Counted from the first letter of the stretch, positions 49,839-58,673 are shown. The stretch: 64,000 nucleotides of DNA from JAHCHG01 sp965214585 (GCA_965214585.1 OZ243957.1:2108001-2172000), one strand, 5' to 3'. The notes: generated by a model from the letters alone, not told the origin. Numbers and translations are program-made.

Positions 49839-50900
49839 GTGAAACAGTTTAACTCCGCAATTTTTTTAATTGCAATTTTGTTTTTAACAGGTATTTCCGG
49901 TAACGCGCAGGAAACGAATTTGAAGGTTGTTGATGAAGTTGTCGCGCAGGTTAATGAAAGCGTGATTACGCTCTCGCGCGTTCGGCGCGAAATGGATGAA
50001 GTGGTAAGCAGTCTTGTTCAGGAAGGCAAAACGCCCGAAGAAGCGAGAAAAACTGTGGAAGAAAAACGCCCCGAACTGATCGCCAACATTATCAATGAAG
50101 AACTGCTTTTGCAGAAAGTCAAGGAATACGGCTTGGAAAAAGAGGTCGAAGCGCGTTTAAATGAACAGCTTTTGCGGCAGGTCGAAGATTTCAAATTGAA
50201 AACTCTGGACGAACTTTACAAGGAAATGGAGAGAAGCGGCGTTGATCCGAACTCGATCAAAGACATATACCGCAAGCAGATTTCCAAAGATTTGATTTTG
50301 CAGAGCGAAGTTGACCAAAAGGTTTATCGCGGCTGGTCGAAAAGCGAGGTGCAGAATTATTACGAAGCCAACAAAGCGAAATTTACCAAACCGGAAACGA
50401 TCACGATCAGCGAAATTTATCTGAGTTTTGCCGGACGCGACGAAGCGGCGGTCAGGGAAAAAGCCAAACAAATCGTTGCACAAGCCAGAAAAGGCGCGGA
50501 TTTTACAAAACTCGCCGTTGAAAATTCCGAGCGTCCGAACGTCAAGGAAACGATGGGAAAAGCCGGAACATTTAACATCAAGGATTTGGACGAAAGATTT
50601 GCCAAACCGCTTGAAAACGTCAAGGTCGGCGGCATCACCGATCCGATTGATATTGACGATCTGGGCTTGGAAATTATCCGCGTTGACGAGCGTTCGCAGG
50701 CAAGCAAGGATTCCGTTTTTAACGACAGGGATGTGCGAATTGCGATGACGTATGAAAAACTTCCGACCAAGCGCAAGGAATATATGAAAAATCTCCGCGC
50801 CGATTCATACATTAAAATAAACGAAACCTATCGCCCGGAAGTTGCTCCGGTTCTTTACGAAGAAAATGCCAAAGCTGAAACCAAAGACAGCCGAGAGTAA
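49839..50900 (+). CDS. SurA-like periplasmic chaperone/PPIase
   Basis: 353 residues, GTG start at 49839 after AAGGAG. Signal peptide ends ISGNAQ. The N-terminal SurA chaperone part follows (VVDEVVAQVNESVITLSRVR; ELIANIINEELLLQKVKEYG). A parvulin-like domain comes next (ETITISEIYLSFAGRDEAAV, AQARKGADFTKLAVENSERP). The classical parvulin His pair is not obvious, so chaperone rather than isomerase activity may dominate. It helps fold outer-membrane proteins. Confidence 0.85.
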   Translation: MKQFNSAIFLIAILFLTGISGNAQETNLKVVDEVVAQVNESVITLSRVRREMDEVVSSLVQEGKTPEEARKTVEEKRPELIANIINEELLLQKVKEYGLEKEVEARLNEQLLRQVEDFKLKTLDELYKEMERSGVDPNSIKDIYRKQISKDLILQSEVDQKVYRGWSKSEVQNYYEANKAKFTKPETITISEIYLSFAGRDEAAVREKAKQIVAQARKGADFTKLAVENSERPNVKETMGKAGTFNIKDLDERFAKPLENVKVGGITDPIDIDDLGLEIIRVDERSQASKDSVFNDRDVRIAMTYEKLPTKRKEYMKNLRADSYIKINETYRPEVAPVLYEENAKAETKDSRE

Positions 50901-50921
50901 GCATTTCTAAAGCAGAAAAGA

Positions 50922-50966
50922 CGGCGGCAAAGTTAGAATTTTTTTTCCGACTGCCGCCGCTTTTTC
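50922..50966 (+). terminator. Hairpin terminator after the SurA-like gene
   Basis: CGGCGGCA (50922-50929) pairs with TGCCGCCG (50952-50959) and is followed by CTTTTT. The long loop holds a T run of its own. It separates the SurA-like gene from the S4-domain gene. Confidence 0.7.
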
Positions 50967-50986
50967 GTTGCGGAAAACCCCAAAAG

Positions 50987-51274
50987 ATGAGATTAGATTT
51001 ATTTTTGAAATCCAGCCGCCTGATCGTCCGCCGCAGTTTGGCGCAGAAATTCTGCGATGCCGATCTGGTTAAGGTCAACGATTTAACTGCCAAATCTTCA
51101 CGCACGATCAGCGAAGGCGATGAGATAGAAATCAAGCGCAGTAACCGCATCACAAAAATTAAAGTTCTGAAAGTTCCCGCCAAAAAACAAGTTTCACGCG
51201 AAGAAGCGGCGAATCTTTACGAAATAATTTCGGAAGAATTTTCAGAAGACGATTTGCTGGATAAGGAAAAATGA
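50987..51274 (+). CDS. S4-domain RNA-binding protein (RqcP/Hsp15-like)
   Basis: 95 residues. The S4 fold is plain: MRLDLFLKSSRLIVRRSLAQ then FCDADLVKVNDLTAKSSRTI and GDEIEIK. Stand-alone S4 proteins of this size (RqcP, Hsp15) bind stalled 50S subunits in ribosome rescue. The acidic C-terminal tail (IISEEFSEDDLLDKEK) is extra. The nearest neighbours do not help to choose between RqcP and Hsp15. Confidence 0.85.
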   Translation: MRLDLFLKSSRLIVRRSLAQKFCDADLVKVNDLTAKSSRTISEGDEIEIKRSNRITKIKVLKVPAKKQVSREEAANLYEIISEEFSEDDLLDKEK

Positions 51275-51379
51275 GTTTTTGAAGAAGTTTTCTAATTTTT
51301 ATTCAGTAATTTTGTTAAACGCTTTGATTGTAAAACATAATTGGTAATCAATAAATCACGAAATCAGTTTCGTCAACTT

Positions 51380-51563
51380 AGAAGCTGTTTGGTAATTGTA
51401 ACGCCGGCATCTTGCCGGCAGTCTTGGTGGCTTCCAGCCGCCAAATTTATTTGTTTTTCTCGCCAATTCGAGTAAATAACGCTCAAATTGGCGGCAAGAT
51501 GCCACCAAGACTGCCGGCAAGATGCCGGCGTTACGTTTTTTTTTGAGTTTCCAAACAGCTTTT
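51380..51563. mobile_element. 183-bp palindromic element, copy 3
   Basis: Left end AGAAGCTGTTTGG (51380-51392), right end CCAAACAGCTTTT (51551-51563). Same orientation as the copy at 19247, with a variant left arm (GCCGGCATCTTGCCGGC). It fills half of the 371-base gap 51275-51645; the rest is AT-rich and without a gene. Confidence 0.85.
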
Positions 51564-51645
51564 GTGATCTACTGAATATCAAATATCAATTATATTTTAC
51601 GGTTCTTTTTATAAATTATGTATCTGGAAAAAGCATACATATTTG

Positions 51646-52500
51646 TTAAATTTCCCCTTTTTTACTTTCTACCAACTTCTGCGGCAGTAAAAACAAGCCG
51701 AGCAGATAAAAAATGAGCGCGAAAAACTGTATATAGCCCGTTCCGGCGGCGAAACGCGGCAAGTCCAGAAGATATGTAAACGCTTCTTTGGTCAGGTTTC
51801 CCGAAGTCAGGCTTTGCCACCAACTCTGACTTTCCGGCGCGGTCAGATTTGCGAAAATCAGATATTTCACCACGAAAGCCAAGCCGAACAACGCGCCCAG
51901 ACTTCTGATTAATTTTTTCGCATCAAATTCGGCGAAAAGATTTGTCCACAGCGACCAGAAAAAGAAAAAGGAAATAATCCAGAACGGCAAGCCTTGTTCG
52001 GGCAGAAGCGAGTTGAAAATCTGCGTCGAGGCGGCAAAAATCGTGATTAAAACTCCCGCGTTTGCGGTATTTTGCAGCGGCGCAAAATCTTCGGAAAACC
52101 AGTTTTCCAAAACGATTAATTTTGCGCGGAAAAACAAAACGACCAAAATCGCGGCGAAAATCAGACAGACCAGCGGCGGTTTCAAAAATATGAAATCCGC
52201 GTCCGCCATTTCGAGCCGCAAACCGCCGAGCAGAGCCGTAAACAGAAAAATCAGCGGCAAAATTATATATTGCAGCCACGCCTTGGAATCTTTTTGTTTG
52301 GTCTTTGCTTTTCGATCTACGGTTTTTGCAAGAGCGATTTTGTCTTCTTTTTTGGCGGAAACTATCGTTTGCTCTTCGTGAAAAGAATCAATTTTGTCGC
52401 CTTCCAAATCCAGTATGTCGTCATCAGTCAAATCTGAAAATTCGCCTTCGATAATCGGCAAATCCTTTTCAATCTCTGTGTTTTCGGAATCAATCTTCAT
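51646..52500 (-). CDS. Polytopic membrane protein of unknown function
   Basis: 284 residues. The first ~75 are acidic and soluble (IEGEFSDLTDDDILDLEGDK), followed by about six transmembrane helices (YIILPLIFLFTALLGGL, LVCLIFAAILVVLFF, GVLITIFAASTQIF, WIISFFFFWSLWTNLF and others). I do not recognise the family. It is the downstream partner of a membrane-anchored protein gene at 52681, with a 180-base gap. Confidence 0.7.
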   Translation of the reverse strand: MKIDSENTEIEKDLPIIEGEFSDLTDDDILDLEGDKIDSFHEEQTIVSAKKEDKIALAKTVDRKAKTKQKDSKAWLQYIILPLIFLFTALLGGLRLEMADADFIFLKPPLVCLIFAAILVVLFFRAKLIVLENWFSEDFAPLQNTANAGVLITIFAASTQIFNSLLPEQGLPFWIISFFFFWSLWTNLFAEFDAKKLIRSLGALFGLAFVVKYLIFANLTAPESQSWWQSLTSGNLTKEAFTYLLDLPRFAAGTGYIQFFALIFYLLGLFLLPQKLVESKKGEI

Positions 52501-52680
52501 TTTTAAAGTTCAAGTTTTTTACTGCATCAATCGCAAATCACTATACTAAGCAGATCGTAGTATGTTTTCTAAAGATAATCCGAATACAGAAACACGCACG
52601 CAGTAAGTGTGTTCTTTGCGCCCTTACGAGCGTAGCGGGCTTCTGCATTATACTTGATTACTTTTACTCATCTGCTTACT

Positions 52681-53208
52681 TTATTTTCTTTCGCGCACGA
52701 GTTTGAACGGATTGAAATCTTCCGCCGTTACGCGCAAGCCTTCTTCAAATTCATTTTTTAATTCGGCGGGCGTTTGAAGTTTCAGATCGGAATCGTCGGA
52801 CTTGAAATCTTTATCGAGTCCGACGACTTTTTCCGTCTGCTCCAAACCTTTTTTGAAAAGTTCGTCGTCGTTTGAAATTCGTCCCCAACCTTGTCTGTAA
52901 AAACTGTAAGCGATGTAAAACTGCGTTTTCGCGTCTAGATTTTCGGGATCGGCACGCTCAAAATAATCACGCGCCGAAACAAAATTATCCTGCCGAAAGG
53001 CTCGCAAACCTTCGGCGAATTTTTCTTCGTCAACTTCGTAAGTCTGCGTGATAACCTGCGTCGCCGTCGTGACGTTCTCGATGGTCGCCTGCGCCTTGAC
53101 CGGAACTTCCCTGATCGTTTTCGGCTCTGTCCAATAAAGCCACAAAATGAATGAGCCGAAGATGCCGACCAAAATTATGCTTGAAATTTGAATATATTTT
53201 TCGTTCAT
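52681..53208 (-). CDS. Membrane-anchored TPR-like protein
   Basis: 175 residues. One transmembrane helix (QISSIILVGIFGSFILWLYW) is followed by a linker and one TPR-like hairpin pair (FAEGLRAFRQDNFVSARDYF, TQFYIAYSFYRQGWG). The protein is likely inside-anchored with its domain outside the cytoplasm. It lacks a recognisable enzymatic motif. The start ATG gives the helix directly after four residues. Confidence 0.7.
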   Translation of the reverse strand: MNEKYIQISSIILVGIFGSFILWLYWTEPKTIREVPVKAQATIENVTTATQVITQTYEVDEEKFAEGLRAFRQDNFVSARDYFERADPENLDAKTQFYIAYSFYRQGWGRISNDDELFKKGLEQTEKVVGLDKDFKSDDSDLKLQTPAELKNEFEEGLRVTAEDFNPFKLVRERK

Positions 53209-53335
53209 TTGTTATAATCTAGCCCGTCTTATAGAATACACGATTTTCGTTGAAAAGTTTTATAAAAAAATTTACCGCCTTTTTCCCGCAAACTGCTTCT
53301 AATCTTTGCAGATTGCCGGCAGATGCGTAAGTTGA

Positions 53336-54877
53336 ATGCTTAAAACAAATTACAAATTTATATTTATCGGACTAGGGTTGTTTTTCGCCTTTGCCGCCGA
53401 AGCGCAGACGGTGCAGAAAGCAGATTTGATCGTCGTCAACGCGAACGTGCGGACGATTGACGAGAAATTGCCGCGTGCGGAAGCCGTCGCCGTTGCGAAA
53501 AACAAAATAATCGCCGTCGGAACAAGCGAAGATGTCCGCGTCTTGGCTGGCGAAAACACGCAAATAATTGACGCGGGCGGGCGGCTCGTTCTGCCCGGAT
53601 TCAATGACAGCCACGTTCATTTTATGGACATCGGCAATAAATTTACGTCAATCAATCTGCGCGGCGTGAAAACGCCCGAAGAACTCATCGAAAAAATCGC
53701 ATTCTACGCGCGTTTTCTGCCGAAAGGCAGTTGGATTTTAGGCGGCGGCTGGAACACGGCAAACTGGAATTCCGCCGAATTTCCGACCAAAAATTTGATT
53801 GATAAGGTAACGTCGGAAAACCCCGTTTTTATTTACAATTCGGACGCGAGCGAGGCTTTTGCAAACAGTTCGGCTCTGAAAATCGCTAATTTAGACCAGA
53901 TAAAAACAGATTCGAAAAACGATTTTATCGAGCGCAGCGCAGACGGCGAACCGACGGGAATCTTAAAGGGCGCGGCGGTTAATGTTTTAAAGTTTTACGT
54001 TCCGAAATCGCCGCAGACGAACAAAAAAGTTTTAGCCGAAACCGCCGGAAATTTCGCCGCATCGCTCGGAATTACAAGCGTGCAGGATATGTCTATGCAC
54101 GAATATCACGTTGACACCTATAATAAACTTGCCGCAGAAGGAAAACTGAAAACGAGAATTTACGATTGTCAGGCGTTATCGAATTGGCGCGTTTTAGCCG
54201 AGCAGAACATCGAACGTGCAAGCGGAAATCCGTTGGTTCGCAACGGATGTCTAAAGGAATTTTACGAAGGAACGCCCGAAGTTCTGGCGAAACTTTACGC
54301 GGAAATTTCAGCCGCCGACAAAGCGAATCTGCAAATAATGATTCACGCCATCGGCGGCAGCGCAAATCATCAGATTTTGCCGATCTTCGAGCGCGTAGCC
54401 GGAGAAAACGGCAAAAAAGACAGGCGTTTCCGCATAGAACACGCTTACGCGGTGCGTCCGTCCGACGTAAAACGATTTGCCGATGCAAAGATAATCGCTT
54501 CGATGCAGCCGTTTCTGTTTTTCGGCAGTTCGGGCGATTATAAATTTTTTCTCGATAATAAAGTAAACTTAGCGTTCGGTTCGGACGCGCCGATCTCGGA
54601 TTTTAATCCGCTTTTGGGTATTTACGCGGCGGTTGACGATTCGCGCGGCGGCACTTCCGCGCCGACGCTTTCCGTCGAAGAAGCCGTGCGCCAATACACG
54701 CTCGGCGCGGCTTACGCCGAATTTCAAGAAAACGAAAAAGGCACGATTTCCGTCGGAAAATACGCCGATCTGGTAATTTTATCCGACGATATTTTTACGA
54801 TCAAAAAAGACGAGATTCCGAAAACCGAAGTTTTGATAACGATTCTTGACGGGAAAATCGTTTACGAAGCAAAATGA
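53336..54877 (+). CDS. Secreted amidohydrolase (YtcJ-like)
   Basis: 513 residues with a signal peptide ending AAEAQ. Amidohydrolase_3 features: VLPGFNDSHVHF (metal-binding HxH), WILGGGWNTANWN, IMIHAIGGSANHQIL, FRIEHAY and AFGSDAPISDFNPL (final Asp). YtcJ-like enzymes hydrolyse N-substituted formamides or related amides; the natural substrate here is unknown. A secreted version is common in acidobacteria. It is followed by a clear hairpin terminator. Confidence 0.9.
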   Translation: MLKTNYKFIFIGLGLFFAFAAEAQTVQKADLIVVNANVRTIDEKLPRAEAVAVAKNKIIAVGTSEDVRVLAGENTQIIDAGGRLVLPGFNDSHVHFMDIGNKFTSINLRGVKTPEELIEKIAFYARFLPKGSWILGGGWNTANWNSAEFPTKNLIDKVTSENPVFIYNSDASEAFANSSALKIANLDQIKTDSKNDFIERSADGEPTGILKGAAVNVLKFYVPKSPQTNKKVLAETAGNFAASLGITSVQDMSMHEYHVDTYNKLAAEGKLKTRIYDCQALSNWRVLAEQNIERASGNPLVRNGCLKEFYEGTPEVLAKLYAEISAADKANLQIMIHAIGGSANHQILPIFERVAGENGKKDRRFRIEHAYAVRPSDVKRFADAKIIASMQPFLFFGSSGDYKFFLDNKVNLAFGSDAPISDFNPLLGIYAAVDDSRGGTSAPTLSVEEAVRQYTLGAAYAEFQENEKGTISVGKYADLVILSDDIFTIKKDEIPKTEVLITILDGKIVYEAK

Positions 54878-54880
54878 AAA

Positions 54881-54910
54881 AAAGCGGCTCAAATTGAACC
54901 GCTTTTCTTC
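54881..54910 (+). terminator. Terminator after the amidohydrolase gene
   Basis: AAAGCGG (54881-54887) pairs with CCGCTTT (54899-54905) and is followed by TCTTC. The stem begins four bases after the stop codon. Confidence 0.8.
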
Positions 54911-55093
54911 AAGGGTGAGACAAATTATGCCTGTAATTCCAGAAAAGACAAGCAAAAACGTATGATTCTTTACTTGGCGATATTATATTCGCGCAACTGA
55001 ACATTTCGGATTCAAAATTATTTTATCTGCAAAATTCGGTCAAACATCCGCGCTCGATTCAAACTTTTAACAAAAAATAAACATCAGAGTTTT

Positions 55094-55102
55094 TTGCTAT
55101 AA
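55094..55102 (+). promoter_or_regulatory. Extended -10 element
   Basis: TGCTATAAT, an extended -10, lies 34 bases before the DUF4920 gene's start. No good -35 is visible, as expected for extended -10 promoters. Confidence 0.4.
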
Positions 55103-55136
55103 TATATCTGAAAATCTTTAATCAATGGAGAAAAAA

Positions 55137-55658
55137 ATGAAAAATTTAATATATCTGACAATTTTACTGCTCGCTTTTTCGCTTAATGCTTTTGCACAAG
55201 AAGAAACGGACAAAATGAAGCCGACAAATGCGGACAAAACCGCAAATTTTGACAAAGACGGAAAAATCACGCGCGGCGCGACGATAAATCCGAAAGCGAA
55301 AAAAGTTTCGCTCGCCAAAGTTATGGAAAACCCCGAAAAATTCGCCGATAAAAACGTCCGCGTCGAAGGCGTGATCGTTCGCTCTTGCAAAAAAGAAGGC
55401 TGCTGGATGGAACTTGCGCCCGCGAAAGACGCAAAATCGGTGCGCGTGAAATTTAAAGATCACAAATTTTTTATTCCGCTTGAATCTGCCGGATACCTTG
55501 CGAAAGCCGAAGGCGTTTTTTCAATCAAAACTCTTTCAAAAAAAGAAGTTGACCATTTAATGAACGACGACGGCGCGAAATTCGATAAGATCAATGCGGA
55601 CGGAACGGTTACGGAAATCTCGTTTGAAGCAAGCGGCGTTGAACTGACGAAAAAATAA
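55137..55658 (+). CDS. Secreted DUF4920 protein
   Basis: 173 residues from ATG at 55137 (GGAG in the preceding four codons); ATG at 55125 would add MEKK. The signal peptide ends NAFAQ. The family core is KFADKNVRVEGVIVRSC then KKEGCWMELA with two Cys in a pattern seen in small OB-fold periplasmic proteins. A role in metal or small-molecule binding is often suggested but not shown. It opens the accessory island. Confidence 0.82.
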   Translation: MKNLIYLTILLLAFSLNAFAQEETDKMKPTNADKTANFDKDGKITRGATINPKAKKVSLAKVMENPEKFADKNVRVEGVIVRSCKKEGCWMELAPAKDAKSVRVKFKDHKFFIPLESAGYLAKAEGVFSIKTLSKKEVDHLMNDDGAKFDKINADGTVTEISFEASGVELTKK

Positions 55659-55662
55659 AGTT

Positions 55663-56019
55663 ATGGGACAAATTACGATAGAAATTCCGCAAAATATAAA
55701 CCGCAATTATCAGATAAAATCCGATAATTTTCTACCGCAACTCGAACATCTTGTTGCAGAAGAACAAAAAGCCGAAAATGGCAAAGATTCGGTTTCAACT
55801 TGTGAAACGGAAGAAACAATTCGCACAAAACGAATGTATTGGTTGAAAGAAAACCGCGAAAAATATGCCGGACAGTATGTCGCGCTTGACGGCGGAAAAC
55901 TCGTTGCGGCGGGGAAAACGATCCGCGAAGCCGACGAAAAAGCTAAACAACACGGCATAAACAAGCCTTTTTTGGTGCGTGTCAGCGGCGAAAATGAAAC
56001 ATTATCGGGCGGTTTGTGA
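55663..56019 (+). CDS. DUF5678 protein with antitoxin-like N-terminus
   Basis: 118 residues. The first ~15 (MGQITIEIPQNINR) are nearly identical to the antitoxin gene at 56814, and look like a short DNA-binding or dimerization arm. The C-terminal part (YAGQYVALDGGKLVAAGKTI, NKPFLVRVS) is the DUF5678 domain. It overlaps the following aspartyl protease gene, a pair that I have met together in cyanobacterial-type genomes. The likely role is a regulatory partner, by inference. Confidence 0.78.
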   Translation: MGQITIEIPQNINRNYQIKSDNFLPQLEHLVAEEQKAENGKDSVSTCETEETIRTKRMYWLKENREKYAGQYVALDGGKLVAAGKTIREADEKAKQHGINKPFLVRVSGENETLSGGL

Positions 56020-56024
56020 TCGTT

Positions 56025-56428
56025 ATGTTTCAACTGAACTTTGAAAAATTTCTCGTTTACGATACGAGCAAAAACGGCATCGAATTAAATGTTGTTCTGA
56101 GATCGTCCGCCGAAACGAGCGTAAAACTCGCGGCTAAAATTGATACAGGCGCGGATCATTGCATCTTCGAGCGGCGTTTCGGCGAAGAACTCGGCTTGAA
56201 AATCGAAAACGGCATCAAACAGAGATTCTCAACCGCAACGGAACTTTTACGGCTTATGGTCATAACATAATGCTGATTACGGAAGATTTGGAGTTCGATT
56301 CGTATATTTTCTTTTACGAAAACGAAAATCAAAAACCAAACGTGCTTGGACGCTTCGGCTGGCTTGACCGCATATATTTAGGTTTGGCTGATTACGAAGG
56401 AAAACTTTTTCTGAGTCGCTACGAATAG
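56025..56428 (+). pseudogene. Retropepsin-like aspartyl protease, frameshifted
   Basis: ATG at 56025 opens a reading frame with the active-site AKIDTGADHCIF (DTG) in the first half, then stops at 56268-56270. The rest of the domain (FTAYGHNIML, VLGRFGWLDRIYLGLADYEG) continues in another frame to 56428. Adding one G in the ACGG run at 56240 would join the halves as TATGTFTAYGH. It is a small single-domain aspartyl protease of the gag-pro-like type, now broken by a 1-base deletion, or a sequencing error. It overlaps the DUF5678 gene's end region. Confidence 0.75.
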
Positions 56429-56461
56429 TTTTTATTTTGAGTGTTTTTCGCAAAATATATT

Positions 56462-56686
56462 ATGAGAGAAATTAAATTATTCGATTCGGTGGCATTGCTC
56501 GAAGATTTGCCCGAAGAAAACCTTTGGCGCGGACAAGTCGGCGCGGTTGTCGAAATATACAACAATGGCGAAGCGTTTGAAGTCGAGTTTGTTGACAGGA
56601 ACGGGAAAACTTACGGCTTGCTTGCGTTACGAAACAACCAAATAATTCTTTTACAGCACGAAGCGATTGAGAAAATCGCAGCATAA
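56462..56686 (+). CDS. DUF4926 protein
   Basis: 74 residues from ATG at 56462; TTG at 56441 would add seven. LFDSVALLEDLPEENLWRGQ, VGAVVEIY and FEVEFVDRNGKTYGLLAL match DUF4926, a small SH3-like beta barrel found beside toxin-like genes and in mobile islands. Its function is unknown. Directly after it comes a relic of the dus gene start. Confidence 0.8.
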   Translation: MREIKLFDSVALLEDLPEENLWRGQVGAVVEIYNNGEAFEVEFVDRNGKTYGLLALRNNQIILLQHEAIEKIAA

Positions 56687-56689
56687 AAG

Positions 56690-56775
56690 ATGAAACCTTT
56701 TGCAATCAGAAATATCGAAATAAACGCACCGCTCGTGCTGTCGCTGATGGCGGGCGTGCCGGATTTTATGTTTTG
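56690..56775 (+). pseudogene. Relic of the dus 5' end
   Basis: ATGAAACCTTTTGCAATCAG onward matches the first ~85 bases of the complete dus gene at 59910, with about six differences. It translates as MKPFAIRNIEINAPLVLS then MAGVPDF where the intact gene has PMAGVTDF, and then loses similarity. It marks the position where dus once started after the DUF4926 gene. The ~3.1 kb in between is later cargo. Confidence 0.85.
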
Positions 56776-56794
56776 TTTTTTCTGCCGCTTACTA

Positions 56795-56803
56795 TGTTAT
56801 AAT
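56795..56803 (+). promoter_or_regulatory. Extended -10 for the toxin-antitoxin pair
   Basis: TGTTATAAT ends 10 bases before the antitoxin ATG. Transcription starting ~7 bases after it would leave a leader of about four bases, so the mRNA is nearly leaderless. Confidence 0.45.
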
Positions 56804-56813
56804 TTTTATAATT

Positions 56814-57044
56814 ATGGGACAGATAACAATTGAAATTCCGCAAAAAATAAATCGAACTTACCGGCTCGTTACCGAAAATTCGGCGGAGAAAGTTTTGTCT
56901 AATCTCGATCAGATAATAAGACAGGAAAATTCGGTTGATGACGATGAAATTTTGGGTTTATGGGCTGACCGCGAAGAATCCGCTAAAGAAATTGCAAAAG
57001 ATTTAAGAAACAAATCGAACCGCCGAACAGCTAGAGATGATTGA
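56814..57044 (+). CDS. Antitoxin of a VapBC-type pair
   Basis: 76 residues. The N-terminal MGQITIEIPQKINR is shared with the DUF5678 protein upstream. The C-terminal part is polar and helical (ILGLWADREESAKEIAKDLR), ending NKSNRRTARDD. It resembles the antitoxins of VapC toxins, with the DNA-binding arm first and the neutralising tail last. It overlaps the toxin gene by eight bases. Codon use is AT-rich. Confidence 0.75.
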   Translation: MGQITIEIPQKINRTYRLVTENSAEKVLSNLDQIIRQENSVDDDEILGLWADREESAKEIAKDLRNKSNRRTARDD

Positions 57045-57408
57045 GTTTTTGATTGACACGAATATTTTCATATTCATATTAAAAGGCAACACGGCATTAA
57101 AAACTTTGATAGAAAATATGTCGTGCGCTCTTGATACGACAATTTACGCGGAGTTGATTCAGGGCGCGAAGAACAAAATTGAAGTTAAAAAAATCGAGAA
57201 ATATCTTGCTAAATTTGATTTAATTCATTTTGACAAAAATATCTCGCACAAAACTCTCGAACTGCTCCGCACATACTCGAAAAGTCACGGTTTGATGTTC
57301 GGCGATGCAATTATTGCGGCGACTTGTCTTGAAAATGATTTAACTTTAGTTACTTTTAACACTAAAGATTTTCGGTTTGTCAAAGATTTGAAAATTATGA
57401 AACCGTAA
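57037..57408 (+). CDS. vapC: PIN-domain toxin (VapC-like)
   Basis: 123 residues. The PIN acidic residues are visible: Asp in FLIDTNIFIFILKG, Glu in TIYAELIQGAKN, Asp in LMFGDAIIAATCLEN and Asp in FNTKDFRFV. VapC toxins are Mg-dependent RNases, often cutting tRNA. Length and gene overlap with the antitoxin fit a type II toxin-antitoxin pair. It sits in an island next to an IS630 element. Confidence 0.9.
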   Translation: MIEFLIDTNIFIFILKGNTALKTLIENMSCALDTTIYAELIQGAKNKIEVKKIEKYLAKFDLIHFDKNISHKTLELLRTYSKSHGLMFGDAIIAATCLENDLTLVTFNTKDFRFVKDLKIMKP

Positions 57409-57422
57409 TTTGTGAGGTCTTT

Positions 57423-58673
57423 ATGAAACACAAAATTTACATTTTTCTATTTTTGCTTGTCTTAATGCTTTCGTTTGGCAGTTTTGAGCGGGTTTTGGCT
57501 TGTTCCTGTGTTCGAAATGTTCCCTGTCAAAGTTATCAAAACGCAGATATGATTTTTGTTGGTAAAGTAGTTGAGAAGAAAAGAATAAAAGGCAATTACT
57601 TTACACATAAATTTGAAATTATTGAATCATTTAAGGGTGTTAATAAAAAAAAGCAAATCCAAGTCCGAGCCAATGAGCAGGAATCAATATGCGGTTATAA
57701 CTTCAAATCAGGCGAAACATATTTAGTTTATGCTTCTAAAAGCAAAAGTGGAAAGTTTAGCACAGGTTTGTGTTCGCGCACTAAACCAGTAGAGCGAGCG
57801 CAGGAAGATTTCAACTTTTTACAAAATCTTTCCAAAAATTCAGAAGGGAAAATCTACGGGCAAGTTTTTGAGAAATTAATCTTTCGTAAAGGGGACGAAA
57901 TCAAACCATTCGCCAATATGCCTTTGAAAGTCATAGAAACGGGTAATGAGCGAAATGCTTACGAAACAATTACAGATATAAAGGGAACTTATGAATTTAA
58001 TGTTCCCGCAGGAAGTTATGAAATCATTCCTGTAATTCCCGGTTATGCTCACATTCCTGATGACCAAAATTTTGAAACGGAAATAAATTTACAAGCTAAC
58101 GGCTGTGCAAATATTAACTTTTTTGTTGCAAACAAAGGTCAAATAATCGGCAAAATGATTTCATCTGACGGAGAAATCATTAGCGGGGTAACTGTTGAAC
58201 TCATAGATTCTGAAACAGGGGAATGGGTAACTGATGTAGAGAGCCAATCGGATGGCTCATTTAAATTCGAGAAAGTTCCAGCAGGCAAATATGTTCTGGC
58301 AATTAATAAAAATTTGTCGCCACACGCAGAATCTCCGTTTCCTACAACTTACTTTCCACAAACGTCCGATATTAAAAAGGCTAAAATTGTAGAAATCGGT
58401 TTTGGGCAAAATATGGATCAAATCTTATTTCAGGTTTTGCCTAAACTAATGGACAAGGAAATTCGCGGCACAGTATATTGGAATGATGGAAAACCTGCTG
58501 CCGATGTGCAGGTTGAATTGGTAGATTTGGATAATTATGACAGTTGGCAAAGAGATGAAAAGAATGGAAAAACTGACAAATTCGGAAATTTCGCCGTAAA
58601 AGGTTTTATCGGCAGAAAATATCAAATAAAAGCAATTTACAAAAGAGTAAGCACCTCAACAGAAATAGGTTAG
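57423..58673 (+). pseudogene. TIMP/NTR-like plus CarboxypepD_reg protein, split by IS
   Basis: Signal peptide (IFLFLLVLMLSFGSFERVLA), then a TIMP-like start CSCVRNVPCQSYQNADMIFV and KVVEKKRI, followed by CarboxypepD_reg-type units (GQIIGKMISSDGEIISGVTV, DGSFKFEKVPAGKYVLAINK). Native residues end at GTA 58647-58649 (residue 409). After that the frame runs eight codons into the IS630 end. The original gene continues at 59734, giving about 466 residues if the IS is removed. AT-rich codon use suggests transfer. Confidence 0.85.

Noticed and set aside
19291..51582. Open frames across the 183-bp elements encoding SQASSRQSWWLPAA-like peptides (19291, 47307, 51373)
   Set aside because: They are translations of the palindromic repeat itself and occur in any orientation of the element; no start signals or independent conservation.
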